Part shown: positions 1 through 11,100 of the stretch, one piece after another
Layout of the letters: every line of letters begins with the position of its first letter
Position numbering within the stretch: the stretch's first letter is position 1
Origin: Williamsia sterculiae
GTDB lineage: Bacteria; Actinomycetota; Actinomycetes; Mycobacteriales; Mycobacteriaceae
Assembly (NCBI RefSeq): GCF_900156495.1
Contig: NZ_FTNT01000015.1
Span: forward strand, 1-64,000
Direction: 5' to 3'
Length of the DNA stretch: 64,000 nucleotides
Translations under genes and position numbers: made by a program
Notes under the pieces: generated by a model
Seen by the model: the letters and a program-made list of their open reading frames with translations, nothing else
What the model was told of the DNA's origin: nothing
The model's database searches: none

Positions 1-609
1 TATTTCGTGGTGGCGCATTTCCATTACGTGTTGTTCGGGACGATCGTGTTCGCCACGTATGCGGGGATTTATTTCTGGTTCCCGAAGATGACGGGGCGCA
101 TGTTGGATGAGCGGTTGGGGAAGATTCATTTCTGGTTGACGTTCATCGGGTTCCATGTGACGTTCTTGGTGCAGCACTGGTTGGGTAACGAGGGGATGCC
201 GCGCCGGTATGCCGATTATCTGCCGTCGGATGGGTTCACCACCCTCAACGAGGTGTCGACGGTGGGGGCGTTCATCCTGGGGATCTCGACGTTGCCGTTC
301 TTGTGGAACGTGTTCCGTTCCTACCGGTACGGGGAGGTGGTGACCGTGGACGACCCGTGGGGGTTCTGCAACTCGTTGGAATGGGCGACCAGTTGCCCAC
401 CACCACGACACAACTTCACCGAGCTCCCCCGGATCCGGTCGGAACGCCCCGCGTTCGAACTGCACTACCCGCACATGATCGAACGCATCCACGCCGAAGC
501 CCACGTCGGCGGCGGCACCAGCCACGGTGAGCGCACGGAGATGGAGTCGGAGAGCCACGGTGGCGGCGGTCCGCTCGGCGCGGGCGTGCCGGAGGAGTAC
601 AAGCGCTGA
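1..609 (+). CDS. ctaD: Cytochrome c oxidase subunit I (aa3 type), C-terminal part
   Basis: This is the 3' end of a gene that begins before the window; the reading frame is open from base 1. The product is the heme-copper catalytic subunit of the aa3 respiratory oxidase in the cytoplasmic membrane, which reduces oxygen to water and pumps protons. The fragment starts inside the diagnostic VVAHFHYV segment, whose two histidines bind heme a3 and heme a. Transmembrane stretches follow, and then a hydrophilic C-terminal tail rich in His, Gly and Glu ([13 protein letters not shown]), an extension common in actinobacterial CtaD. The family is about 570-590 residues, so roughly two thirds of the protein is missing here. 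The next gene is convergent. Confidence 0.96.
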   Translation, partial: YFVVAHFHYVLFGTIVFATYAGIYFWFPKMTGRMLDERLGKIHFWLTFIGFHVTFLVQHWLGNEGMPRRYADYLPSDGFTTLNEVSTVGAFILGISTLPFLWNVFRSYRYGEVVTVDDPWGFCNSLEWATSCPPPRHNFTELPRIRSERPAFELHYPHMIERIHAEAHVGGGTSHGERTEMESESHGGGGPLGAGVPEEYKR

Positions 610-647
610 CGCTCCGATGAGCGAACCCACGGCGGCGGCGCCGGACC

Positions 648-2339
648 TCAGGGTGTGAGGGCCAGCGTCGCCGTCTGGTGTAAGCGCTGGTCGTCCGGCT
701 CGACGAGGTGCGCGTGCCAGACCTGTACCGACGCGTCGTCGCCGGAGATGGTCAAGACCATGACCCCGTTGTCGAACCACGGGCCGGCCGCAGCCTGCCA
801 TGTCATCGCGGTGTCCGGCACGTGGGCGCGGCGTGAGAGCCTACGCAGCGTGCCGCTGACCCGGCCGCGGACAGCGACCCGATTCACCAGCCGGATCGGC
901 CGTTCCAACGGGTTGCGGAACGGCGACATCGTCAACTGATACAGCGACGTCGCCGGTGCCGGCCGGTCGTCGAGGGAGGCCTCGGCGACATACGAGCAGT
1001 GCACGTCCCCGGAGAGCCAGTAGATCCCGGCCGGAGGACGGGGCCTGTCGAGCAACTCGCGTACCAGGTCGACCATGTGCTCGAAGGACCGACCGAAGGC
1101 GGCCCAGTGCTCGAGGTCGAGTGCGAGCCGCAACTTCTCCCCGAGCTTGGCCATCAGTCCACCCCATGCCCCCTGTGCAACCGCCTCGTTCCACTGCTCG
1201 AGGTGGTGCAGCGCGGGCAGCATCAGGAACGGCAACGACGTCCCGAACACGACGTGCCGGATGTCGCCGTCCAGAGCCTGGTCGCGAACCCACTGCCACT
1301 CCCGCTCGTCGACCATCAGTCGATTGGCGGGGTCGAGCTGCCGCGAGCACCGTGAGTCGATCATGATGAGCCGGGTGTCGCCGAGGTCGCGGTGGAAGCT
1401 CCACCGCGCCGACGCCGGTTCGTCATCGGCGCGCAGCGCGAAGTCACGCAACAGCTCTTCGCGCTCCGAGCCGGATCCGGCGGTACGCACGGCGGCGTAG
1501 AGCGGTTCGGTGGCCAACTCGTCCGGCGAGAGGTTGCCGAGATGTTGATAGACCCAGTACGAGGAGAACGCGCCGATCACACGATCGCGCCACCACGAGG
1601 TCGCGGTCACCTCGCGGCGCCAATCGGCCGAGGAATTCCAGTCGTCGCGCAGATCGTGATCGTCGAGGATCATCGCCGACGGGATCGTCGCCATCAGCCA
1701 GCGCACCTGTGGTGACCCCCAGGACTCGTGGTAGAGCCAGGTGTACTCCTCGAAGCTGCAGATCTCGTCGAACACATCGTCCGAGTGGGCCTCGACGACG
1801 TGCTCTGCCGCGCGGGCTGCGTGCAACTTCTCCAGGACATGGGGTGACGGGTCGTCGGCGTAGACCTGATCGCCGAGCAACAACAGCAACTGCGGCCATT
1901 CGTACGAGCGTTGGCCGCGCACCCGGTGCGACAGCCCGACCAGTGCGTCGGCTCCGATCTCCTCCAGCGTCTCCGACTCGTAACCGTCACCGCGACGGCA
2001 TGATCCGAACGCCATTCGCACCGGGGTCGAGGTGGACAGGGTCGCAATCACCGCGCTGTCGCCTGCCTCCGGCCATACCCGCTGGGTGATCTCGCCGCAT
2101 CGGAGATCCACCGCGTACGACACCTCGGTGCCAGCGGGCAGGCCTTCGAGGATCAGCATCGCGTAATGGTGGCCGTGGACGTCCCATGTCTGTTCCTCAA
2201 CGGCGGCGGCGGTGGCGGTGCTGACCACGACCGTCGCCGGCCGCGACGTCTCGAACCACATGGTCGCCCGGTGCTCGTCGACGTACCGCACGATCGGACC
2301 GAGGATGAGGGAGGGCGCGACGTCGCTGGGGTCGTTCAT
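648..2339 (-). CDS. PhoD-like metallophosphatase (alkaline phosphatase D family)
   Basis: The product is a 563-residue metal-dependent phosphatase or phosphodiesterase of the PhoD family. An N-terminal beta-rich domain precedes the metallophosphatase core. Visible motifs are AFGSCRR, LLGDQVYADDP (metal-binding Asp), ILDDHDLRDDWN (typical PhoD D-D-H-D cluster) and, near the C-terminus, WLSGDVHCSYVAEA (metal-binding His). Unlike classical secreted PhoD, no Tat signal peptide is present, so a cytoplasmic location is likely. I chose the ATG (MNDPSDVAP); a GTG nine bases upstream at 2348 is an alternative. The gene is convergent with ctaD and stands alone. The substrate cannot be told from sequence. 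Confidence 0.88.
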   Translation of the reverse strand: MNDPSDVAPSLILGPIVRYVDEHRATMWFETSRPATVVVSTATAAAVEEQTWDVHGHHYAMLILEGLPAGTEVSYAVDLRCGEITQRVWPEAGDSAVIATLSTSTPVRMAFGSCRRGDGYESETLEEIGADALVGLSHRVRGQRSYEWPQLLLLLGDQVYADDPSPHVLEKLHAARAAEHVVEAHSDDVFDEICSFEEYTWLYHESWGSPQVRWLMATIPSAMILDDHDLRDDWNSSADWRREVTATSWWRDRVIGAFSSYWVYQHLGNLSPDELATEPLYAAVRTAGSGSEREELLRDFALRADDEPASARWSFHRDLGDTRLIMIDSRCSRQLDPANRLMVDEREWQWVRDQALDGDIRHVVFGTSLPFLMLPALHHLEQWNEAVAQGAWGGLMAKLGEKLRLALDLEHWAAFGRSFEHMVDLVRELLDRPRPPAGIYWLSGDVHCSYVAEASLDDRPAPATSLYQLTMSPFRNPLERPIRLVNRVAVRGRVSGTLRRLSRRAHVPDTAMTWQAAAGPWFDNGVMVLTISGDDASVQVWHAHLVEPDDQRLHQTATLALTP

Positions 2340-2396
2340 CACCAACACTGTTCCAGGCCCGGCTGAGGGTTCGCTGGGCTTCGGGGGTTCCGCAGG

Positions 2397-3017
2397 TCAG
2401 TTCGCGACGAACAAGAACCGACCGTCGCTCCCGGCGTCGTCGAGCACATCGAGGAGCGCACACGCCAGATCGGTGTGGGTGATCGTCGAACCGCTGGGCG
2501 CGGCGGTGATCCGATACTCGCCACGAGCTGGTCTGTCGACGAGACGCGGTGGGCGGAGGCAAGTCCATCGCAACGGGCTCGACGAGAGTGTGGCTTCCAT
2601 CCGGCGCATATCGGTATAGGTCGCTCCGAAGAACAGGCCCAAGCCGCGACCGATCCATCGTTGACCGCGCGACAGCGCTTCCGGCGGTGCCGCCGGGACA
2701 GCGGAGATCACCGCGAGACGGAGCGCTGTGTCGGCCTGCATCGCCGACAGGACGTTCCGGATGCCGAGCGAATACACCTGGGTCGGTTGTCGGGCCGTGC
2801 CGATGCCGACCGTGACGACCACGGCATCGGCATCGCGGAGAACACCGTCGACCGACCGGGGATCACAGATGTCGAGCGCCTGCGCCTCGACTCCCTCCGG
2901 CCAGGGTCGACCGGGTGCGGAACGGGCGGCGGCGGTCACCCGATCACCGCGCCGCCGTGCTTCTGCGACCACTGCACGCCCGGTCGTGCCGGTGGCTCCG
3001 ATGACGACAATTCTCAT
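2397..3017 (-). CDS. NAD(P)-binding oxidoreductase (NmrA / atypical SDR)
   Basis: The protein has about 206 residues and starts directly with a dinucleotide-binding Rossmann motif, MRIVVIGATGTTGRAVV. It resembles NAD(P)H-binding proteins of the NmrA/atypical short-chain dehydrogenase type, which act as reductases or redox sensors; no catalytic Tyr-Lys pair is obvious. The ATG at 3017 is preferred over longer in-frame starts because the glycine-rich loop begins there and because a -10-like TATAGT lies seven bases upstream, which fits a leaderless transcript. It is divergent from a MarR gene with a perfect palindrome between them, so it is probably that regulator's target. The substrate is unknown. 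Confidence 0.85.
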   Translation of the reverse strand: MRIVVIGATGTTGRAVVAEARRRGDRVTAAARSAPGRPWPEGVEAQALDICDPRSVDGVLRDADAVVVTVGIGTARQPTQVYSLGIRNVLSAMQADTALRLAVISAVPAAPPEALSRGQRWIGRGLGLFFGATYTDMRRMEATLSSSPLRWTCLRPPRLVDRPARGEYRITAAPSGSTITHTDLACALLDVLDDAGSDGRFLFVAN

Positions 3018-3018
3018 G

Positions 3019-3039
3019 ATTGTCACTATAAGTGACAAT
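3019..3039. promoter_or_regulatory. Perfect palindrome, likely MarR operator, in divergent promoter
   Basis: Two exact 9-base arms (ATTGTCACT and its complement) flank a 3-base spacer, ATA. The site lies 2 bases upstream of the start codon of the minus-strand reductase and 26 bases upstream of the marR start. Read on the minus strand it contains TATAGT, a -10-like hexamer followed by 7 bases and the ATG, so a protein bound here would block that promoter. MarR dimers typically bind inverted repeats of this size. The operator role is inferred from symmetry and position. Confidence 0.75.
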
Positions 3040-3051
3040 CACTGATGTTGC

Positions 3052-3057
3052 TAGTGT
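3052..3057 (+). promoter_or_regulatory. Possible -10 element of marR (leaderless)
   Basis: The hexamer TAGTGT fits the TANNNT pattern of actinobacterial -10 boxes and sits 7 bases before the marR ATG at 3065, so the transcript would start at or next to the start codon. No good -35 is visible. Leaderless mRNAs are common in this order. This is weak evidence by itself. Confidence 0.4.
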
Positions 3058-3064
3058 CTCCGCC

Positions 3065-3529
3065 ATGGCCACCCCGTATGCGGAGTCGTTGTCGTTTCTG
3101 TTGTCGCAGCTCGGCGCCCATGTCGCGCGACGGTTCGCCGACGAGCTGGCCGAGTCCGGTGTGACGGCACGCGGATTCGGGGTGTTGAGCAACGTCGTCG
3201 ACCTCGGGCCGAGATCGCAACAACAACTCGCCGACGAACTCGGCATACATCGCAACAACATGGTCGGACTGATCGACGAGATGGAACACGACGGACTCGT
3301 CCAGCGGGTACGCAACGCGGCTGACCGACGGTCGTTCCTGATCGAGGCGACTCCGTCAGGACGACGGGCGGTGTCCGAGGTCAACACGATCGTGCCGCCG
3401 CTCGACGCCGAGATCGCCGACGGACTCGACGAGGACGCGACCGCGGTTCTCACGGCCACACTGCGGGATCTCGCGCGGGCGGCGGGTCTCACCCCCGGCG
3501 TTCATCCGCATCTCGGCGGACACCGGTGA
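3065..3529 (+). CDS. MarR family transcriptional regulator
   Basis: The protein has 154 residues, normal for the family. A winged helix-turn-helix is seen in the middle (QQLADELGIHRNNMVGLIDEMEHDGLVQRVRNAADRRS, in segments), with the Asp-Arg-Arg of the wing. MarR proteins bind palindromic operators as dimers and are usually released by small phenolic or oxidising ligands. The ATG at 3065 begins MATPYAESL; an earlier ATG at 3032 lies inside the palindrome and is less likely. It is divergent from the NmrA-like reductase and probably represses both that gene and itself. The ligand is unknown. Confidence 0.9.
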   Translation: MATPYAESLSFLLSQLGAHVARRFADELAESGVTARGFGVLSNVVDLGPRSQQQLADELGIHRNNMVGLIDEMEHDGLVQRVRNAADRRSFLIEATPSGRRAVSEVNTIVPPLDAEIADGLDEDATAVLTATLRDLARAAGLTPGVHPHLGGHR

Positions 3530-3561
3530 GCTCCGTCCCCACCCCCGCGGTGATCGCCCTG

Positions 3562-3969
3562 TCACCCGGGGATCTGTGCGGGGTCCATCCACACCACCTC
3601 CCATGCGTGACCGTCCAGGTCACGGAAGCTGCGCCCGTACATGAACCCGAGGTCCTGCGGTTCACCCCACGGTGATGCGCCGGCCGCGAGGGCGGCGTCG
3701 ACGAGGTCGTCGACGCCGTCGCGGGTGTCGGCGGACAGTGCGAACAGGGCTTCGCGGGCCACCGTGGTGTCCACGATGTCGCCTTCTGCGACGAACGAAC
3801 GGAACCGCTCGGTCTGCAGCATCATCACGATCGCCTGGTCGCTGATCACCACCGATGCGGTGTTCTCGTCGGAGAAGGTGTCGTTGATCGCGAAGCCGAG
3901 AGTGGTGAAGAACTCGCGGGTTGCGGTGATGTCGGCGACGGGGAGGTTGACGAACAGCATGCGGGACAT
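3562..3969 (-). CDS. VOC family protein (glyoxalase/bleomycin-resistance fold)
   Basis: The protein has 135 residues with the VOC pattern: an N-terminal beta strand MLFVNLPVADITATREFFTTLGF, a central strand region, and a C-terminal FRDLDGHAWEVVWMDP containing the usual metal-ligand Glu of the last strand. VOC proteins are lyases, dioxygenases or drug-binding proteins, and the reaction cannot be assigned here. The start at 3969 has GGAG eight bases upstream; the longer frame to 4002 lacks a ribosome site. It lies between a convergent marR and a co-directional acyl-CoA dehydrogenase about 90 bases away. Confidence 0.87.
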   Translation of the reverse strand: MSRMLFVNLPVADITATREFFTTLGFAINDTFSDENTASVVISDQAIVMMLQTERFRSFVAEGDIVDTTVAREALFALSADTRDGVDDLVDAALAAGASPWGEPQDLGFMYGRSFRDLDGHAWEVVWMDPAQIPG

Positions 3970-4057
3970 GGGGTGCTCCGTGGGTCGGTGAGGATGTGTC
4001 ACGGGTACCGACCGGCGCCGCCCCGAGAACTCATCGCCGTCGTCGCCCGAGCGACGG

Positions 4058-5215
4058 TCAGCCCTCCACCAACGATCGCCCGATCACCAGCCGCTGGATC
4101 TGGTTGGTGCCTTCGAAGATCTGGGTGATCTTGGCCTCCCGCATATAGCGCTCCACCCGGAACTCGCGTGAGTACCCGTACCCCCCGAGCACCTGGACCG
4201 CGTCGGTGGTCACCTTCATCGCCGCGTCGGTGGCGATCAGCTTGGCCGTCGAGGCGGCGCGGGAGTAGTCGCGCCCCAGGTCGCGCCTGCGCGCGGCGTC
4301 GAGGTAGGTGGCGCGCGCGGAGGTGACCGCCGCGGCCATGTCGGCCAGCAGGAAGCTCAGACCCTGGTGGTCGATGATCTTGCGCCCGAATGCGGTTCGC
4401 TCGTTGGCGTAGGCGACGGCGTCGCGCAGCGCGCCCTGCGCCAACCCGACGGCGACCGCGGCTATACCGAGACGGCCGGAATCCAGTGCGCTGAAAGCGA
4501 TCTTCAGGCCGTCGCCCTCGGCACCGATCAACCGGTCCTCGGGGATGAACGCGCCGTCGTAGTCCGCCGTGGTGGTGGGAATGGCGTGTAAACCCATCTT
4601 CTCCTCGGGCTTGCCGAAGGTCAGTCCCTCGGTGTCGCGGGACACCAGGAAGCAACTCACCCCGCGGTTGCCCTCGCCGGTGCGGGCGAACAGGTTGTAC
4701 ACGTCGGCCACCCCACCGTGGGTGATCCAGGCCTTGCTGCCGGTGATGCGATAACCACTCTCGACCTTCTCCGCGCGGCACCGCAACGCCGCAGCATCCG
4801 ACCCGGCGTGTGGCTCGGACAGGCTGTAGGCGCCGATGAGCTCACCGGACAGCAGCTTCGGCAACCACTCCGCCTGCTGTTCGTCTGTGCCGTAGGTGGC
4901 CGTCGGGAAGCACGCCAGTCCGTGCACGCTCACCGCGACCGCGACGGCGGCCCACCGCGCGGCCAACTCCTCGAGTACCTGCAGGTACACCTCGTAGGGC
5001 TGACCGCCGCCGCCCTCGGATTCCGGATACGGCAGCCCGAGGAGGCCGGCCTCACCCAGTGTCGCGAAGATGCCCTCCGGGTACGTCTCGGCCTTCTCGT
5101 GCGCGTCGGCGATGGGCGCGAGCTTCTTGTCCGCGATGTCGCGGGTCAATGCGATCAGCGCTTCGGCCTCGTCGGTGGGCAACAGGCGGTCGACAGTCGT
5201 GGCATCTGCGGTCAT
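4058..5215 (-). CDS. Acyl-CoA dehydrogenase
   Basis: This 385-residue FAD enzyme introduces the alpha-beta double bond into an acyl-CoA thioester in beta-oxidation or branched-chain amino-acid breakdown. The family signatures are present: SLSEPHAGSDAAALRCRA (flavin and substrate contacts), SKAWITHGGVADVYNLFART, and the C-terminal LGGYGYSREFRVERYMREAK followed by QIFEGTNQIQRLVIGR. The Glu in the FEGTNQ motif is at the catalytic-base position of short- and medium-chain dehydrogenases. GAGGG about 8 bases upstream supports the ATG at 5215 over the ATG at 5221. It stands alone, so the chain-length preference is unknown. Confidence 0.94.
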   Translation of the reverse strand: MTADATTVDRLLPTDEAEALIALTRDIADKKLAPIADAHEKAETYPEGIFATLGEAGLLGLPYPESEGGGGQPYEVYLQVLEELAARWAAVAVAVSVHGLACFPTATYGTDEQQAEWLPKLLSGELIGAYSLSEPHAGSDAAALRCRAEKVESGYRITGSKAWITHGGVADVYNLFARTGEGNRGVSCFLVSRDTEGLTFGKPEEKMGLHAIPTTTADYDGAFIPEDRLIGAEGDGLKIAFSALDSGRLGIAAVAVGLAQGALRDAVAYANERTAFGRKIIDHQGLSFLLADMAAAVTSARATYLDAARRRDLGRDYSRAASTAKLIATDAAMKVTTDAVQVLGGYGYSREFRVERYMREAKITQIFEGTNQIQRLVIGRSLVEG

Positions 5216-5357
5216 CGTCATCCCTCGGGTCGGTGTGTCCGGCACTGTACCGATCACTCGGTCTGTGGTCCTGGCCCACTCCGCATGCGGGCGTTGGCGA
5301 TGCCTGCACCGACTTCAGGGCTGGGCATGGCGTCATGCGCATGGGACCATCTGTGTC

Positions 5358-5819
5358 GTGACCACATCGGCGACCCGGGACCACCGGCTGCGTGACCTCG
5401 CGCGACTGCGTCGGGTCAGGGATCGGATGGACAGGGAGTTCGCGCACCCTCTCGACGTGGAGGCCCTCGCCCGCGGCGAGCACATGTCGGCAGGCCATCT
5501 GAGCAGGCAGTTCCGCGCCGCATACGGTGAGTCGCCCTACAGCTATCTGATGACGCGGCGCATCGAACGGGCGATGGCGCTGCTGCGTGTCGGCGAGCAG
5601 AGCGTCACAGAGGTCTGCTTCGCCGTGGGTTGTTCGTCGCTCGGGACGTTCAGCTCCCGGTTCACCGAGTTGGTCGGGATGTCACCGAGTGACTACCGCG
5701 CCGCCGAGCAGCGGTCGGACGTCGGGACCACGAGCGGCATCCCGGCATGCGTGGCCAAACAGGTCACCCGACCGGTCAGGAATCGAGAAGCGGCGACGGG
5801 TGCGACGGTTCTAGCGTGA
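5358..5819 (+). CDS. AraC family regulator, DNA-binding domain only
   Basis: This protein of about 153 residues is almost entirely the double helix-turn-helix of AraC/XylS regulators. The first helix pair is at HPLDVEALARGEHMSAGHLSRQF, and the second at QSVTEVCFAVGCSSLGTFSSRFTELVGMSPSDYR. No ligand-binding domain precedes it. The proposed start is GTG (VTTSATRDHRL); longer frames reach back into the acyl-CoA dehydrogenase gene on the other strand and are not credible. The stop overlaps the region just before the next VOC gene, so the two are very probably one transcript with a UvrA-like gene third. It may govern its own cluster. Confidence 0.88.
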   Translation: MTTSATRDHRLRDLARLRRVRDRMDREFAHPLDVEALARGEHMSAGHLSRQFRAAYGESPYSYLMTRRIERAMALLRVGEQSVTEVCFAVGCSSLGTFSSRFTELVGMSPSDYRAAEQRSDVGTTSGIPACVAKQVTRPVRNREAATGATVLA

Positions 5820-5824
5820 GCGTC

Positions 5825-6235
5825 ATGAACATCGACATCCATTCCAGTTTTCTCCCGCACACCGACCGCGACGCCTCGCTCGCGTTCTACCGCGACCTCC
5901 TCGGCTTCGAGGTGCGTCAGGAGGTCGGATACAACGGTCTCTTCTGGCTCACCATCGGCCCCGCCGACCAACCCGACACCGGTGTGGTCCTGTACCCGCC
6001 GGCCGCGGATCCGGGCATCACCGAGGCCGAACAGCAGACCATCGCCGAGATGATGGCGAAGGGCACCTTCGCGCGGATCCTGTTGGCGACGCCTGATCTC
6101 GACGGTGTCTTCGAGACGCTGCAGGCCGGCGCCGCCGAGATCGTGCAGGAACCGACCGAACAGCCCTATGGCGTCCGCGACTTCGCGGTCCGCGATCCCG
6201 CGGGCAACCTGATTCGGATCCAGGAACGGAGCTGA
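5825..6235 (+). CDS. VOC family protein
   Basis: The protein has 136 residues with a complete VOC domain: MNIDIHSSFLPHTDRDASLAFYRDLLGFEV at the start and VRDFAVRDPAGNLIRIQE at the end, where the final Glu is the usual metal or substrate ligand. An in-frame GTG at 5816 would overlap the stop of the araC gene; the ATG at 5825 matches the family start better. It sits between a short AraC regulator and a UvrA-like ATPase. That setting is typical of drug-sequestering or detoxifying VOC proteins, but no ligand can be named. Confidence 0.87.
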   Translation: MNIDIHSSFLPHTDRDASLAFYRDLLGFEVRQEVGYNGLFWLTIGPADQPDTGVVLYPPAADPGITEAEQQTIAEMMAKGTFARILLATPDLDGVFETLQAGAAEIVQEPTEQPYGVRDFAVRDPAGNLIRIQERS

Positions 6236-6239
6236 CCAG

Positions 6240-8690
<2,451 letters not shown>

Positions 8691-8711
8691 CGCGGCCCCG
8701 CGACGTCGGGG

Positions 8712-9875
8712 TCAGTCGGCGGCAGAGACCTGGATCAGCGAGGCAGCCACGGCCGCCGCGGCGGCGATCGCGATGACCACCCCGGCCACCGCGAAGGCCA
8801 CCACATACGACGAGCCGATCACCGGCGCCACGACCAGCGGGCCGAGCACCTGACCGACGCCGTACACCGCGGTGAGCCGGGACGCCGAGCGCCCGACGCC
8901 CAAGCCCGCGCCGGCGGCCAGTGTGAGCACGGTGATCCCGATGAAGGTACCGCCGAAGGTCACGGCCGCGACGATCGCACCCGCCGAGGACGAGGTGACC
9001 GCGGGTAGGACCGCCCCGATCGCCTGGACGACCAACGCCACCCACAGCGCCCGCCGAGTGCCCAGTCGGGCGCCGATTGCGTGCCACAGCACCGCGCCCG
9101 GTGCACACGAGACGCCGACGATGACCCAGACCACGGGACCCAGCGTGGAGTTCCCCTGGCCCGCCACGGCCACCACGAGGAACGTCCCGACGATGATGTA
9201 GCCGAGTCCCTCGCAGAAGTAGGAGACGAGAAGTAGTCGCCAGGCGCCGGTGGTGCCCGCGGCACGATGATGCGCCTGCACCCCGGTCGCCTCCGCGGGG
9301 ATCCGTTGCCACAGCAACGGTCCGATCAAGACCGCGGTCAGCAACGCCGAACCGATCCACAGTTGCTGCCACGACAACAGATGACCGAGTGCCAGCACGT
9401 ACAGTCCGGACACCGCGATGCCGGTGCCCACACCACTGAAGGCCAGGCCGGGTGAAGCACCGCGGGCCCGGTGTGCGGCCAGGACGCTGGCGCATCCGAC
9501 GAACAGCACACCGCTGGCGAAGCCGGCGACGCCGCGCAGCAGCGACATCGACACCACGTCCAGTCCGTGGCCCGAACGCCCCGTCAACGCTATCGCCAGT
9601 TCGGAGACCACCAGCAGCACCGCCCACACCCGGAATCCGCGCGTCGAGTTCAACGAGGGACGCGCCGCGAGCAACAGCGCGCCGAGCAGGTATCCGACGT
9701 AGTTCGCGGTCGCGACCAGTGCGCCGTCCTGGGCGCCCAACGCCCCGTGCATGAGAGGAAGCAACGGTGTGAAGACGAACCGGCCGATGCCCATGGCCGC
9801 AGCCAGTCCACCGGCCACCGACCAGGTCATCACGGCCGGACGTTCCCGGGTGGGCGGTTGAGCGACGGTGTTCAC
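8712..9875 (-). CDS. MFS transporter, YbfB/YjiJ family
   Basis: The 387-residue protein has about twelve hydrophobic segments, beginning with TWSVAGGLAAAMGIGRFVFTPLLPLM, the GxGRFxxTPxLP pattern typical of YbfB/YjiJ-type major facilitator proteins. It is an inner-membrane secondary transporter of unknown substrate, probably an exporter. The GTG start at 9875 follows a TAGCGT hexamer by six bases, so the message may be leaderless. It is convergent with the UvrA-like gene, with only about 20 bases between them, and has no obvious operon partner. Confidence 0.87.
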   Translation of the reverse strand: MNTVAQPPTRERPAVMTWSVAGGLAAAMGIGRFVFTPLLPLMHGALGAQDGALVATANYVGYLLGALLLAARPSLNSTRGFRVWAVLLVVSELAIALTGRSGHGLDVVSMSLLRGVAGFASGVLFVGCASVLAAHRARGASPGLAFSGVGTGIAVSGLYVLALGHLLSWQQLWIGSALLTAVLIGPLLWQRIPAEATGVQAHHRAAGTTGAWRLLLVSYFCEGLGYIIVGTFLVVAVAGQGNSTLGPVVWVIVGVSCAPGAVLWHAIGARLGTRRALWVALVVQAIGAVLPAVTSSSAGAIVAAVTFGGTFIGITVLTLAAGAGLGVGRSASRLTAVYGVGQVLGPLVVAPVIGSSYVVAFAVAGVVIAIAAAAAVAASLIQVSAAD

Positions 9876-9964
9876 GCCTCGACGCTAAACCCCGTCGGCC
9901 GCGGCGTTTCCGCCCGCCTCGCCGTTGTTCCGTGGGTCACAGTCGGCGCTGGTCGGTGTACGCG

Positions 9965-10450
9965 TCAGTGTTCGACGCGTGCCACGAACGCGGCGAGGTT
10001 GGTGCGCACCCGGTCGACCTTGGCATCGACGTCGAGGTCCTCGCGGTACTGTCTGCCCAGCGACGGCGACTTCTTGTTCCGCGCGTACAGCGAGCACGCG
10101 AGGTCGCTGCAGATGTACGTGCCCACCGAATTGCCTTGTCTCCCCGCGGCCCCGGCTTTGCGGGCGTTCATCAGCGACACCCCGCCGGACGGGTGGGTGG
10201 TCAGGCAGATCTTGCACATCTGTGCCTGTCGCGAGCCACCGGACGCGGGTCGTAGCGCCACGCCGACCAACCGGCCGTCGTGACGGGTGACCAGATAACA
10301 GCGACTCGGCGACGCCGGATCGCTCCAGCCGATGAAGTCGAGGTGCTCCCAGTCGGGGGTGTCGAGGTCAGGCAGGCCGATCCGTGTGGTCTCGCCCTTG
10401 GAGCAGTTGACGAAGCTGTCGCGGATCTCGGATGCGGTCAGGGGGTCCAT
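9965..10450 (-). CDS. FBP domain protein (EF-G-binding, FusB-like zinc finger)
   Basis: The protein has 161 residues. Its C-terminal half matches the treble-clef zinc finger of the FBP/FusB family, with CKIC in AQMCKICLTTHP and a second Cys pair in YICSDLACSLYARNK. FusB-type proteins bind elongation factor G and rescue it from fusidic acid; related proteins in actinobacteria have unproven roles. The second ATG at 10450 is favoured because GGAGA lies about six bases upstream; the first ATG at 10456 would sit directly on that site. It follows a TetR gene by two bases, so the pair is one transcription unit. Confidence 0.82.
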   Translation of the reverse strand: MDPLTASEIRDSFVNCSKGETTRIGLPDLDTPDWEHLDFIGWSDPASPSRCYLVTRHDGRLVGVALRPASGGSRQAQMCKICLTTHPSGGVSLMNARKAGAAGRQGNSVGTYICSDLACSLYARNKKSPSLGRQYREDLDVDAKVDRVRTNLAAFVARVEH

Positions 10451-10452
10451 GG

Positions 10453-11082
10453 TCATTCTCCGGTGGTGGGGGTCACGGCGGTGTCGTCGTGCCTCGGTTC
10501 GGTGGGGCTGGATTCGCGACGACCCCAGCCGTGGAAGGTCATGTGGAGGGCTTCGAGGATGCGATGCCAGCTCGTGTCGGTATCGGGCGACGAATGGTCG
10601 AAACCACCGGCGATCTCCAGTTCGACGAATCCGCGCACCGTGCTGCCGATCAGTCGGACCGCGTGGGTCTCGTCGGGTTCGTCGAGGAGGTAGCCACGCA
10701 GGATCGAGCGGATCGCCTCGGCGTTGCGTCGACCCGCCGCGAGGTGGTCGTCTGTCGGATCGAGCCGATAGCTCGCCGCGGTGAACCGACCAGGGTGCCT
10801 GAGCGCGTAGTCCCGGTAGGCGGACGCGAATGCGACCAACGCCTCGTGCCGCGAGCGGCCCGCGATCGCGGCCGTCGCACCGTCGGCCATCTCGCCGAGG
10901 GCGAGTACGGCGATCCGCGTCCGCAGATCGTGCGAGTTGGCGACATGCGAGTACAAGCTGGCCACGCTCACGTCGAAGTGGCGCGCCAGCACGCTGAGCG
11001 TCACCTGGCCGAACCCCAGCGTGTCGGCGAGTTCCGCACCCGTGAGCGCCAGACGCGCCGCGGTGAGACCTGCGCGAGGCAT
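10453..11082 (-). CDS. TetR family transcriptional regulator
   Basis: The protein has 209 residues. The N-terminal helix-turn-helix is GQVTLSVLARHFDVSVASLYSHVANSHDL, with the family's A-S-L-Y-x-H-V recognition helix. The C-terminal ligand domain resembles the TetR_C/WHG type found in actinobacteria (AFASAYRDYALRHPGRFTAAS). AAGGA upstream of the ATG gives a fair ribosome site. An imperfect palindrome just upstream of the gene is a good candidate for self-repression. Its direct partner is the FBP gene downstream, so a role in controlling that protein is inferred. The inducer is unknown. Confidence 0.9.
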   Translation of the reverse strand: MPRAGLTAARLALTGAELADTLGFGQVTLSVLARHFDVSVASLYSHVANSHDLRTRIAVLALGEMADGATAAIAGRSRHEALVAFASAYRDYALRHPGRFTAASYRLDPTDDHLAAGRRNAEAIRSILRGYLLDEPDETHAVRLIGSTVRGFVELEIAGGFDHSSPDTDTSWHRILEALHMTFHGWGRRESSPTEPRHDDTAVTPTTGE

Positions 11083-11100
11083 GACTGATCCTTCGTCCTC

